Shown here: piece by piece, positions 34,063-42,684 of the stretch
Layout: each line of letters opens with the position of its first letter
Numbering within the stretch: position 1 is the first letter of the stretch
Assembly: GCF_013141695.1 (NCBI RefSeq)
Contig: NZ_WHNY01000004.1
Coordinates: forward strand, 310,001-374,000
DNA from: Paenibacillus plantarum
GTDB lineage: Bacteria; Bacillota; Bacilli; Paenibacillales; NBRC-103111
Reading direction: 5' to 3'
Length of the DNA: 64,000 nucleotides
Program-made: the position numbers and the translations under genes
Notes under the pieces: model-generated
The model's input: only the letters and a program-made list of their open reading frames with translations
Databases searched by the model: none
Told to the model about the DNA's origin: nothing

Positions 34063-35391
34063 CTACCAGGCAGGTCTTGTAGGCATCTGAACCCGCTCCA
34101 CCTCTCCTTCTATAAATTGACCCCGCAGCTGGAGAATGAACCGGATGTGGGAGGTTTTGACCTCCCGGACATCCTGATGACCCTGAAACACACAGAGTGC
34201 AGCTGCTGTTCCCGCTGCTTCGCCGATGGCGCTGACCGAGGCCATGATCCGGTAGGAGCTGTGAGCTTCATGAGTGCCGCTGATGCATCTGGAGCTCAGT
34301 AATAGATTGGCGCAGCCCTTGGGAATAAGCGAACGGTATGGGATATGGTAATAGCCTGGCTTGGGAATACTTTCAAGTCTAGTGGCGCCTCCATCCGGAC
34401 TATGAATGTCCAAGGAATAGGCGCACGCCGCCACCATATCATTAAAGCGCCTGGTCTGCAGGCAGTCCTCTGCGGTCAGTTCATATTCTCCGACAATTCG
34501 CCGCCCCTCTCGGACACCGAGCTTAGGGGCAATGTAATCCATCTTCGCATTATGGAAAGCAGGATGCAGGTGAATGGCTTCAAACAATTCCTGCGCCTGC
34601 CGAATTCCCTCTTCCCTGCCGCTGGTAACGGTTTCTGGCCGGGTGGGGTCCACATCCAGCACCGAAGTAGAGTTGAACAGCAGGGCTTTTCCATCTGGAT
34701 AAGGAAAACAAGTGATACCCTGCCTGGGGTTGCTGGTGCCGCCTGCCGCTTTCATGTCGAGGTAATAAGGCAACAGCTCCCTCCGCAACGAATGAATCGC
34801 CGTCCATTGCCGAATATCCGGTTCCTTCAGTTGGGAGCAGTCTATGCCGCTGACCTTGAAGGTGGCGGTGGCGGATTGCAACTTACCGTCGCCTTCTCTG
34901 CCCAGTTTGTACTCCAATCCCGCCAACGCAGAAAGATTGCCGTCGGCAGTGGCGTCGAGGTATATCTTGGCGGTAACTGTAGCTGTTCGGCTGCCCTGGA
35001 TATGTAGTCGAACAATTCGTCCATTCTGCTTATCTGCTTGGAAAACCTCACAGTCGGTCCACAGCGTAAGGGTCGGTTCGGAGGCCAATAGCCTTTGGTA
35101 TGCAGCCTTCAATTCCTGCTCATCATAAGTAGGAACAAGCTTCTCGCTGTAATGCGTGTATGAGGTGGGAAACAACTCTCGGTGAATTCCGTTGGTAATC
35201 GGTTTTCCCCAGGAATCCCGGAAGTTGCATACCAGGGATACACTGGAGAATACACCAGTTCCCCCCACTTCCCTGGCTTGCTCAATCAGCAGCACCCTCA
35301 TCTGTAATCTTGCAGCAGCAAGCGCAGCGCTAATTCCTCCGACACCCGCGCCTGCTATGATAAGATCAAAATCAAAAAACTCTTTGTTCAT
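34063..35391 (-). CDS. FAD-dependent oxidoreductase
   Basis: Cytoplasmic flavoprotein of 442 aa. The N-terminal Rossmann motif GAGVGG (14-19) is followed by LLIEQ, and GGTGVFSSVS and YLDATADGNLSALAG match the 'FAD-dependent oxidoreductase' family often found in carbohydrate loci of Paenibacillus and Bacteroidetes. Near the C-terminus LLLSSRCISGTHEAHSSYRIM and AIGEAAGTAAAL complete the FAD-binding pattern. Its substrate is unknown. Start ATG 35391 follows GGGAGG; the frame is open upstream to 35484 but would overlap the binding-protein gene. It is the last gene of the importer unit 38835-35412. Confidence 0.85.
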   Translation of the reverse strand: MNKEFFDFDLIIAGAGVGGISAALAAARLQMRVLLIEQAREVGGTGVFSSVSLVCNFRDSWGKPITNGIHRELFPTSYTHYSEKLVPTYDEQELKAAYQRLLASEPTLTLWTDCEVFQADKQNGRIVRLHIQGSRTATVTAKIYLDATADGNLSALAGLEYKLGREGDGKLQSATATFKVSGIDCSQLKEPDIRQWTAIHSLRRELLPYYLDMKAAGGTSNPRQGITCFPYPDGKALLFNSTSVLDVDPTRPETVTSGREEGIRQAQELFEAIHLHPAFHNAKMDYIAPKLGVREGRRIVGEYELTAEDCLQTRRFNDMVAACAYSLDIHSPDGGATRLESIPKPGYYHIPYRSLIPKGCANLLLSSRCISGTHEAHSSYRIMASVSAIGEAAGTAAALCVFQGHQDVREVKTSHIRFILQLRGQFIEGEVERVQMPTRPAW

Positions 35392-35411
35392 ATCGGTAGA
35401 CCTCCCGAACC

Positions 35412-36947
35412 TTATTTCTTGGCCTGCTTCGTATACAGTTCCGTATAATCCTTTATAATCTGTTCCCCGCCCTGAGTGCGCCACTTCTCCACTTCTTTAT
35501 TGAAGCCGGCTTCATCAAGGATTCCCATAATGAATTTGACACGGGCATCGGCAATGATCTTGTTCAGCTCCGTTCCCTTCTCCACAGCTGTCTGAGAGAT
35601 CAGGGGCTCCATCGGGTTGGATACGGCAATTGCCTCGTTGTTTTTCAACATGGTGCGGAATCTATTGTCCGCTTCCCCCTTACCCTTCCAGATCATCAGC
35701 GCACCGTCATAGGTAGGTAGTTGCTTTAGAGGAGATACCTCGTTGGCATAAGCAGTCTGGTCAGAGATGACCGGTTCTCCGTCCGCTCCTTTGGTGTAAT
35801 GAACACCCTCGATCCCCCACGTCCAGGTATACATCATTTTGTCATCGACGATTTTGTCGAAGAAACCAAGAAGTTGCTTCAGCTCCGCCTCCGACTTGAC
35901 TGTGGCTTTTGGGAACACGAACATCCCATTATATCCAGTGGTTGCAAACACCCGATCTCCCTTAGGTCCCTGAATTCTGCTGACAATATCGATCTTGGCA
36001 GCAGGATTAGCTTTCTTCAACTCGTTTCCTCCTGTAATCACGAAGTCAAGGGTAGTGAACAGCATGCCGGCCTTGCTTTGATAGAATTGCTCTTGCTGTT
36101 TGCTGACTTTGGTTGCAGCGAAATCTTGATTAATCAGCTTTTCGTCATACAGCTTTTTGTAGAACTTCATGGCTTCCATATTCTCTTTAGTCATAACCTG
36201 GGGAACTGCTTTGCCATCCTGAATCTCCCATTGGTTGGGCGCTCCGAAGAAGGAAGCGATGGTCTGGAAGCCGGTGAGACCCATAGCGCCTGCGCCGCCG
36301 GAATCTTCTGCCTCCACTAGCCCGAATGTATCGTTTTTGCCATTTTTGTCCGGATCGTTTAAGGCGAAAGCGCGGATAACCTTGTAGAGATCATCGATGG
36401 TCTTGGGTTGCTGCAAGCCCAGATTGTCTAACCAATCCTGCCGGAAGGCGATGCCCTGACGGGCAAGCGCTCTGGCGCGATACAAACCGTAAACCTTGCC
36501 ATCCACTGAGATATTTTTCAGTACCTGCTCATTCGCGTTGTACTTGCTTAGGTTGGGAAACTCCTTGATATAGGGTCCGATCTCCCAGAACATGCCCGAT
36601 CGTTCCGCATTGATAATTGATGAGGACTTGGTATCCCCAATCATCAGGACCTGCGGCAGATCATTGGAGGCGATGGAGACGTTGACCTTGTCATTGTAAG
36701 CAGACGCCGGAACCCAGGTGGTATTGATCTTGGTATTCGTGTATTCCTCGATCTGCTTGATAATCGGATTGTCGGCCTTGGGAGGCTCGGTCGACGAATA
36801 CTGGTTCATCATCGTGAATGTAACCTTTCCGCTTGGCGTTGCCTTCTGGTTCTTCTCTTCCTGATTGCCGCCGCAGGCCGTCAAACTGGCAGCCGTCAGG
36901 ATTGCTGCGAAACCCGTTAGGACCATTTTGTGATTTAATTGATTCAT
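35412..36947 (-). CDS. LipO-like extracellular sugar-binding lipoprotein
   Basis: Solute-binding lipoprotein of 511 aa with lipobox LTAC (Cys25). It carries NDPDKNGKNDTFGL near residue 195, the calcium-loop motif of the LipO group, and FRQDWLDNLGL just before it. It closely resembles the protein at 59631-61181 in length and motifs, so the two importers are paralogous. The start has AGGGGGAG upstream. It follows the LplC-type permease by 52 nt and precedes the FAD oxidoreductase. Confidence 0.92.
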   Translation of the reverse strand: MNQLNHKMVLTGFAAILTAASLTACGGNQEEKNQKATPSGKVTFTMMNQYSSTEPPKADNPIIKQIEEYTNTKINTTWVPASAYNDKVNVSIASNDLPQVLMIGDTKSSSIINAERSGMFWEIGPYIKEFPNLSKYNANEQVLKNISVDGKVYGLYRARALARQGIAFRQDWLDNLGLQQPKTIDDLYKVIRAFALNDPDKNGKNDTFGLVEAEDSGGAGAMGLTGFQTIASFFGAPNQWEIQDGKAVPQVMTKENMEAMKFYKKLYDEKLINQDFAATKVSKQQEQFYQSKAGMLFTTLDFVITGGNELKKANPAAKIDIVSRIQGPKGDRVFATTGYNGMFVFPKATVKSEAELKQLLGFFDKIVDDKMMYTWTWGIEGVHYTKGADGEPVISDQTAYANEVSPLKQLPTYDGALMIWKGKGEADNRFRTMLKNNEAIAVSNPMEPLISQTAVEKGTELNKIIADARVKFIMGILDEAGFNKEVEKWRTQGGEQIIKDYTELYTKQAKK

Positions 36948-36999
36948 GTCTTACTCCCCCTCATAATATTGAAGATATTATATTAAATGATGAACAAGT

Positions 37000-37872
37000 T
37001 CATCCTTTAACAGAACCGAGCAGCACTCCCTTGGCGAAGTGCTTTTGTAAAAATGGATAAACCGACAGAATCGGGACGGTGGAGAACACGATAACCGCCA
37101 TGTTTATAATCTTGGACGGTGGAGGAGGCGCCTCGTTCATATCGGACAACCCCTTCTCCGAAAGGATCACAATCTGTCTTAACAGGACCTGGATTGGCCA
37201 TTTCTTTGAATCGTTGATGTACAAAATAGCGCTCAGGAAAGTATTCCAATGAGTTACTGCGTAGAACAGCGAAAAGGTTGCAATCGCAGGCAGAGATAAT
37301 GGGATGACAATGCGGAATAAAATCCCAAGGTCATTGCAACCGTCGATCTTGGCCGATTCCTCCAAACCGTCAGGCAACTGCTGGAAGAAGTTTTTGATGA
37401 TGATCATATTAAAAGCACTGATCGCGCTGGGAATAATAAGCGCCCAGTAGGTATTGGTAAGGTGCAATGCTTTAACCATCAAAAAGGTAGGTACGATACC
37501 GGCGTTGAACACCATCGTGAAAATAACCATAAGCATGACGGGACGGCGTCCATACAGATCTTTGCGGGCAAGTGGATACGCCATCAGCACAGTCAAGAGC
37601 AGGTTCACAATTGTCCCAATCACAGTCACCCCAATGGTAACTGTCAAGCTACGAAGCAGTATTGGAGTAGACAGGATGTAACGGTAGCCCGCCAAAGAGA
37701 ATTTCGTTGGAAATACAAGGAAGCTTTTGGATAGCACCTCCTGCTCCGTCGCGAAGGAAATCACTATGATATACATAAACGGAATGAGCATCACAGCCGA
37801 CACTAACAGAAGGATTGCGACGTTGGCCCAGTCGAACAGACGGGTTCCCCAGCTTCGGTTTTGTTGATTCAT
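37000..37872 (-). CDS. ABC sugar-importer permease, LplC/YtcP type
   Basis: Permease subunit of 290 aa with docking loop EESAKIDGCNDLGILF and terminal GSVKG. Start ATG 37872 follows AAGGGGTG and lies 3 nt after the LplB-like stop. Close to the permease at 61258-62172 in length and in WPIQVLLRQIV, again marking paralogous importers. Confidence 0.92.
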   Translation of the reverse strand: MNQQNRSWGTRLFDWANVAILLLVSAVMLIPFMYIIVISFATEQEVLSKSFLVFPTKFSLAGYRYILSTPILLRSLTVTIGVTVIGTIVNLLLTVLMAYPLARKDLYGRRPVMLMVIFTMVFNAGIVPTFLMVKALHLTNTYWALIIPSAISAFNMIIIKNFFQQLPDGLEESAKIDGCNDLGILFRIVIPLSLPAIATFSLFYAVTHWNTFLSAILYINDSKKWPIQVLLRQIVILSEKGLSDMNEAPPPPSKIINMAVIVFSTVPILSVYPFLQKHFAKGVLLGSVKG

Positions 37873-37875
37873 GGA

Positions 37876-38835
37876 TTAATACACCCCTTCCCCACCGAGT
37901 TTTTTGGCCAGCCAGTTTGAGCTGATGACCAGTACAAATCCAACAACCGACTTGAAAAGGCCGACAGCGGTACTGAAACTGAACTGCCCTTGCGTAATCC
38001 CCGCCGAATATACATAAGTGTCAAACACTTCCCCGACCTCACGGTTAATCGGATTCAGCATCAGGAAGATTTGTTCAAAGCCCGTGTCCAAAAAGGTACC
38101 CAGCCGGAGAATGAAAAGAATGATAATGGTAGAGCGAATGGCAGGAAGCGTCACGTGCCATAGTTGGCGCAACCTTCCCGCTCCGTCTATTTTTGCGGCT
38201 TCGTATATCTGGGGATCGACTCCTGCCAAGGCTGCAAGGAATATAATGGTCCCCCATCCTGTTTCCTTCCAAATCACTTCCAGTGTGATCATGGTTCTAA
38301 ACCAGCCTGCATTTGCGAGAAAGTTGATCTTGCTCCCCCCCATTGCCATGATGGCTTCATTCACTAGTCCGCCGTCGATTGTAAAGAAGGTATAGGCTAT
38401 GCCAACTACCACGACCCATGAGATAAAATGGGGTACGTAGATGAAGGTCTGTATGGCCCGTTTGAATTTCTCTTGGCGAACTTCATTAATTATGAGAGAA
38501 AGCAGGATCGGTGCGGGAAAAAAGAAAAAAATATTGCACCCGGCCAGCACCAGGGTATTCCTCAGAAGCATCCAGAACGATGGATCATGGAACAGCCGCT
38601 CGAAGTGCTTGATGCCAACCCACTTACTGCCGAAAAAGCCCAAGTAAGGCTGATAATCCTTGAAAGCTATGAGAAGTCCCCACATAGGGGCGTATTTCAA
38701 CAACAGAAAGTAAAGCAACCCGGGGGCAAGCATCGCATACAGCCATTTGTTCCTCCGTATCTGGTACCAGAAACATTGCTTCTTCGGCTTAGCGGCAGAC
38801 ATTTGAAGCGCAAAATTTCCTTTGATTTGATTCAT
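37876..38835 (-). CDS. ABC sugar-importer permease, LplB type
   Basis: Permease subunit of 319 aa with the family features WGLLIAFKDYQP, docking loop YEAAKIDGAGRLRQLW and the C-terminal LAKKLGGEGVY. I chose the ATG at 38835, preceded by GGTGGAG at 6 nt. The open frame runs 50 codons further upstream but without a ribosome site. First gene of the unit that continues through 34063. Confidence 0.92.
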   Translation of the reverse strand: MNQIKGNFALQMSAAKPKKQCFWYQIRRNKWLYAMLAPGLLYFLLLKYAPMWGLLIAFKDYQPYLGFFGSKWVGIKHFERLFHDPSFWMLLRNTLVLAGCNIFFFFPAPILLSLIINEVRQEKFKRAIQTFIYVPHFISWVVVVGIAYTFFTIDGGLVNEAIMAMGGSKINFLANAGWFRTMITLEVIWKETGWGTIIFLAALAGVDPQIYEAAKIDGAGRLRQLWHVTLPAIRSTIIILFILRLGTFLDTGFEQIFLMLNPINREVGEVFDTYVYSAGITQGQFSFSTAVGLFKSVVGFVLVISSNWLAKKLGGEGVY

Positions 38836-39057
38836 CTTCGACTCCACCTTCGTTTTTCGTGATTTTTTGTGAGTACCTTCAAGATAAACGGCCGACATGC
38901 GGACGTATATAATCAAGGGATAATCATCAGGAAGGATGTTTGTCGTTGTAGAGACTATAATCATAATCACGTCCAGAATAATCATGAGGCCAAGGCGAGA
39001 AGAGACCTCTTGTTATCGCATCAACATAAAGAAGACCCCCTACGACAGGCAGGAGAC
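38836..39057. other. Intergenic region upstream of importer unit
   Basis: 222 nt between the AraC-type regulator and the permease gene, expected to hold the importer promoter. No clear promoter, hairpin or gene could be identified. Confidence 0.4.
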
Positions 39058-41376
39058 CTATCGCGTGGAGTCTTCGGAGTGAAGCTTTCCTATTTTGGGA
39101 TGGCAGTTCAATTCCCGGTATTGTCCGGGCGTCATGTTCTCCATCTTACGAAAAAAACGGATGAAATTCTGAGGGTTGGTGTAGGTTAATCTTTCCGCAA
39201 TATCTCCGATCTTCATATCAGTCTCGATCAGCCATTGCTTTGCCATCATCAAACGGTAGTTTAGAAGGTACTCGCTGAAGCTGATCCCTTTCTCCCTGCT
39301 GAACAGAGGCCCCAAATGGTTGGGGTGGTAATTCAATTGCGTCGCGCATGCCTCAAGGGTAAGCTCGGTGTCGAAGCGCTGATGGATCAAATCAGTTATC
39401 CGGTCCGATATTTTCTTGGCGTGAGACTTGCTCTGCTGCTCTAGCCTGCGCATGATTGGGGCAATGACGGTATCGCAAAACCAAAGGCGGATTTCCTCCT
39501 GGGATTTTAGATCCAGTAGTCTGTCAAAATGCTGCTTTTCCTGATCGAGTGGTAATTCCGTTTTTGTATCTTTCTTTGTATCCGCAGTTATCTCCGACTG
39601 TCCAAGCTCGGTCAGCATAGTGTACAGCCTGACCAATGACATCCGATATTGGCGCCAGTCGGCTTGCTCATTAAAGATCAGTCCAATGCAACGTTCCAAC
39701 AGCTTGTCAGCCCTTGACCGCTCCACCAGCTTAACTGCATCGTAAAGCTCTTTGGCCGCACGGTGCGGGAACACGCTGGATACCAAGTCTTCAGGTTGGA
39801 CGTCATCAATAAACAGAACTGATTCCGGGCCGAAACGAATCCGGTAGCGAAGCGCTTCTAGCGCTTGCTCGGCAGAGACAGAAATATCGATGAGTCGCTT
39901 TTGGGGACGGCTGATGCCAATGCTAATTTGCAGCTTCAGGTATTGCTGTACTGTTCTTCTGATAAGCTCCGCTACGCCAAACAATCGATTCTTGTACTCC
40001 ACATCCGCAGTTCCGATGCCCCCCACAACCGTGATCTGGTATTGTTCCAGCAACACAGGGTCTAGCCGTTCCTCGGCAGGGATCAACTCGCCTGCGATAT
40101 TTGCAATGGCGAAGAGCAGCAGATCACGGTCATTTTCATTATACTGAGACCTCTCCAGATCATCGATCTGAATGGCGAATACGGCATGCCACTCCCAATT
40201 GGCATGATAGCCATACTCTTTCAGTCTGGCCGGTAACTGAGACTCTTTCTCCTCGCCTCGGATCAACTTCATGACAAAAAACTGCTTCAGCTCCCGCACT
40301 TGTCCCGTAAGCTGGGCCAAGAGGAGGGATTCCGTCTGCAGCATGGATTGCAATCGATAGCCGATCATGGCAAATTCATCGGTGCGGGCTTCTTCTGGCG
40401 GATCTTCAAATCTGTCGGCAATCGTCGCGACCAATTTCCGTACTGGCCGGTAGAACGTCCTGGAACCGTATAGTGCCAGCCCGCAGGTTACCAGAACCAT
40501 GAGCAGGCATACAAATAGAGTAACCCAGCCTATTGAGCGAGAATCTCGGGTAATATCTTTTATGGATATGGCTGACACATAAATCCAGCCATTGTAACTA
40601 GACTTGCGCATGATGACGCTTGTGTTGTCACCGTCAAGCTCTACATTGAATTGCCCTTCCGTTTCACTTCGCCTTTGCACCTCGGCAACAAGTTGCTCCA
40701 AGCCGGATTGCTGCACTTTCTGATCGCTTCGGGACAGCAAACGGTAATCCTTATCCATTACCATGATGCTGCCGATCCGGTTGTCGGCTGCCAGAAGTCT
40801 CGCCAGCTGCGATTCGTCGATGGTAACGATGGCCAGTCCGTCGGCTTTCAGCGAATTCAGCGGGATTTTCTTCACGAGACTAATACTTGGCGAACGCTTG
40901 TCCTCGTCCGTTATCCAAAAAGAAAATGAAGGCAGCTTCTCATACCGGAGAAGCTGATCCAGACTCCGTACATCATCAAATGTAAAAATATTGTTGTTAT
41001 CGATGCCCCATTGACCTTTTAAATTCAGTACCGTCATATTATTTATCGTCAGCTCGAAGGTTTGGCTGCGCACCATGTTCTGGTACATTTCATTATAAAC
41101 CTGATAATTGGCTGCTGAATAAGGGAGCGACATAGCATTAACTACAAGGGGCGAGCTAATGTACTGTGTAACCGAATGATCGATCGTCTTGAGGATCTGC
41201 TCCACACGAAGTTGGGTCTGCTGGAGTGTCGCCATGCTACTCTGGTTGACCTTGTCTTGAACTATAGAGGAGGCTTTGTAATATGAGATGATTCCAACGA
41301 TAATAGCTGGAATAGAGCCGATCAGCAGACTGTACATTAAGAGACGGTTGAAATATGTGCTGGAACGAATTTTCAT
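39058..41376 (-). CDS. Membrane-sensor AraC-family regulator
   Basis: One-piece transmembrane transcription regulator of 772 aa. Membrane segments at about 10-32 and 290-312 flank an extracellular sensor domain; the C-terminal AraC domain (about 665-765) contains LTLEACATQLNYHPNHLG and IGDIAERLTYTNPQNFIRFFRK. Such proteins are thought to sense sugar or binding protein outside and activate the adjacent importer. ATG 41376 has GGGAG 5 nt upstream; the earlier in-frame TTG has none. It precedes the importer unit starting at 38835. Confidence 0.9.
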   Translation of the reverse strand: MKIRSSTYFNRLLMYSLLIGSIPAIIVGIISYYKASSIVQDKVNQSSMATLQQTQLRVEQILKTIDHSVTQYISSPLVVNAMSLPYSAANYQVYNEMYQNMVRSQTFELTINNMTVLNLKGQWGIDNNNIFTFDDVRSLDQLLRYEKLPSFSFWITDEDKRSPSISLVKKIPLNSLKADGLAIVTIDESQLARLLAADNRIGSIMVMDKDYRLLSRSDQKVQQSGLEQLVAEVQRRSETEGQFNVELDGDNTSVIMRKSSYNGWIYVSAISIKDITRDSRSIGWVTLFVCLLMVLVTCGLALYGSRTFYRPVRKLVATIADRFEDPPEEARTDEFAMIGYRLQSMLQTESLLLAQLTGQVRELKQFFVMKLIRGEEKESQLPARLKEYGYHANWEWHAVFAIQIDDLERSQYNENDRDLLLFAIANIAGELIPAEERLDPVLLEQYQITVVGGIGTADVEYKNRLFGVAELIRRTVQQYLKLQISIGISRPQKRLIDISVSAEQALEALRYRIRFGPESVLFIDDVQPEDLVSSVFPHRAAKELYDAVKLVERSRADKLLERCIGLIFNEQADWRQYRMSLVRLYTMLTELGQSEITADTKKDTKTELPLDQEKQHFDRLLDLKSQEEIRLWFCDTVIAPIMRRLEQQSKSHAKKISDRITDLIHQRFDTELTLEACATQLNYHPNHLGPLFSREKGISFSEYLLNYRLMMAKQWLIETDMKIGDIAERLTYTNPQNFIRFFRKMENMTPGQYRELNCHPKIGKLHSEDSTR

Positions 41377-41448
41377 AGCATCTCCCTTGCTTAATGATTC
41401 GTTCAATTCATTGATCTTGTATTTCAGATTGTCTAAACTACATGATAA

Positions 41449-41520
41449 GAGCGCCTCCTTGATGGTGTTGGGTTATAAGCCCGTGACAAACCCATCATAC
41501 CGAGGCGCTCCTTTTTTTGA
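41449..41520. terminator. Large hairpin after the PL22-like gene
   Basis: GAGCGCCTC (41449-41457) pairs with GAGGCGCTC (41502-41510). An inner stem pairs TTGGGTT with AACCCA. Seven T follow on the plus strand. It lies just past the stop of the minus-strand PL22-like gene and may terminate in both directions. Confidence 0.75.
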
Positions 41521-41566
41521 CAAAGGCTATTCTTCCCATCGAAACACTTTTTCCGGTATCGCTAAG

Positions 41567-42664
41567 CTATAACTGGTCGCTAATATCCATAATCCCAACA
41601 TGTAACACATCATGCTCATCCGAAAACGTGAAGGTGACCTTACGGCTGTCCGGACTAAATGATGGATGCGGGTGACCAGGATGCATCCCACGGCATGGCA
41701 GCTCGCATAGCAGCTCAGACTGTTTCGTAGCCGTGTTGATGAGCACGATTTTGGAAATGCCGGGCTCCTGTGTATCCGCCGCCGCATATCGGCCGTCAGG
41801 ACTAATGCCGACATGCCAATACCTGTAGTCACCGTTAATGAATTCGTGCCGTTCGCCCCGACGATCCACGAAATATACGCCAGTTGGTTTATCCGGGCTA
41901 TGCGGATATTTCACGAAGTACAGTCCGCTGCCGTCGAACGCCCATATCTCATGCCCAACATATTCGACTGGCCGTCCGCTCTCCTCCCTTTTCTGCGAAA
42001 AGAGGTTGCTCATTTCCCCGGTTTCCGTATCGACCACCCAGAGCCGATCTGGAATTTGCTCCGTGGCGCCTTCATGGGAAAAAAACACCTGATTCGGATC
42101 AATCGGATTGATCATCGCATGATTCGCTATCGGGTAAGGCTCAGCAAATTGAGGATGGGCTGCTTCGTATAGCTCGCCGCTGGCCACATTTACCGTGCCA
42201 ATCACCCATTCGGCACCCCCAGACTCAGCATCCTCGGAGGGATGAAGCGCCTCCTTCCAATACACGCCAAGCACTTTGCCGTCGTTCGTTATCGACAAAG
42301 GCCCAAAGAACGTGCAATGTTCCCCCAGCTTGCAAATCGTACGTCTTTCCCCGCTCCATGCATCAATTGCGTATAGCTCATTCCCCTTCAATAAATAGAT
42401 GATATCATCGCACGAAACAACCCCGCTTCCCCAAGTCAGACCTTCTTCCAGTACCTGCACATCACCCGTTTCTGTATCAAAACGCACGATGTTACCCGTC
42501 CACGTCTCCCGGTTCATGTCCGTGTGCACAATGAGATGTCGGCTGTTCGACAACCAGGACATCGCCGTAAAATACAGATGCCCTGTATCGCCTCCTTCAG
42601 AGCCAAGTGCGAGGATCGACTGCCCCGTGATTGTATCTGTTATTGTTGTACTGGTTAACATCAT
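41567..42664 (-). CDS. Divergent PL22-like (oligogalacturonate lyase-like) propeller protein
   Basis: Cytoplasmic seven-bladed propeller of 365 aa related to oligogalacturonate lyase, which splits unsaturated galacturonate units from pectin oligomers. Retained marks are INPIDPNQVFFSHEG, GHEIW (His238) and HPGHPHPSF (His328, His331, His333). In canonical PL22 enzymes, as I recall, Mn is held by Gln-x-x-His-x-His; here the Gln position appears to be His. The HEGPW motif reads HEGAT. It may act on a different uronide. Start ATG 42664 (or 42661) follows AGGAGG. Last gene of the unit 48644-41567. A relic of it lies at 28130-28330. Confidence 0.78.
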   Translation of the reverse strand: MMLTSTTITDTITGQSILALGSEGGDTGHLYFTAMSWLSNSRHLIVHTDMNRETWTGNIVRFDTETGDVQVLEEGLTWGSGVVSCDDIIYLLKGNELYAIDAWSGERRTICKLGEHCTFFGPLSITNDGKVLGVYWKEALHPSEDAESGGAEWVIGTVNVASGELYEAAHPQFAEPYPIANHAMINPIDPNQVFFSHEGATEQIPDRLWVVDTETGEMSNLFSQKREESGRPVEYVGHEIWAFDGSGLYFVKYPHSPDKPTGVYFVDRRGERHEFINGDYRYWHVGISPDGRYAAADTQEPGISKIVLINTATKQSELLCELPCRGMHPGHPHPSFSPDSRKVTFTFSDEHDVLHVGIMDISDQL

Positions 42665-42684
42665 CAGTACCTCCTGTAGCATTT

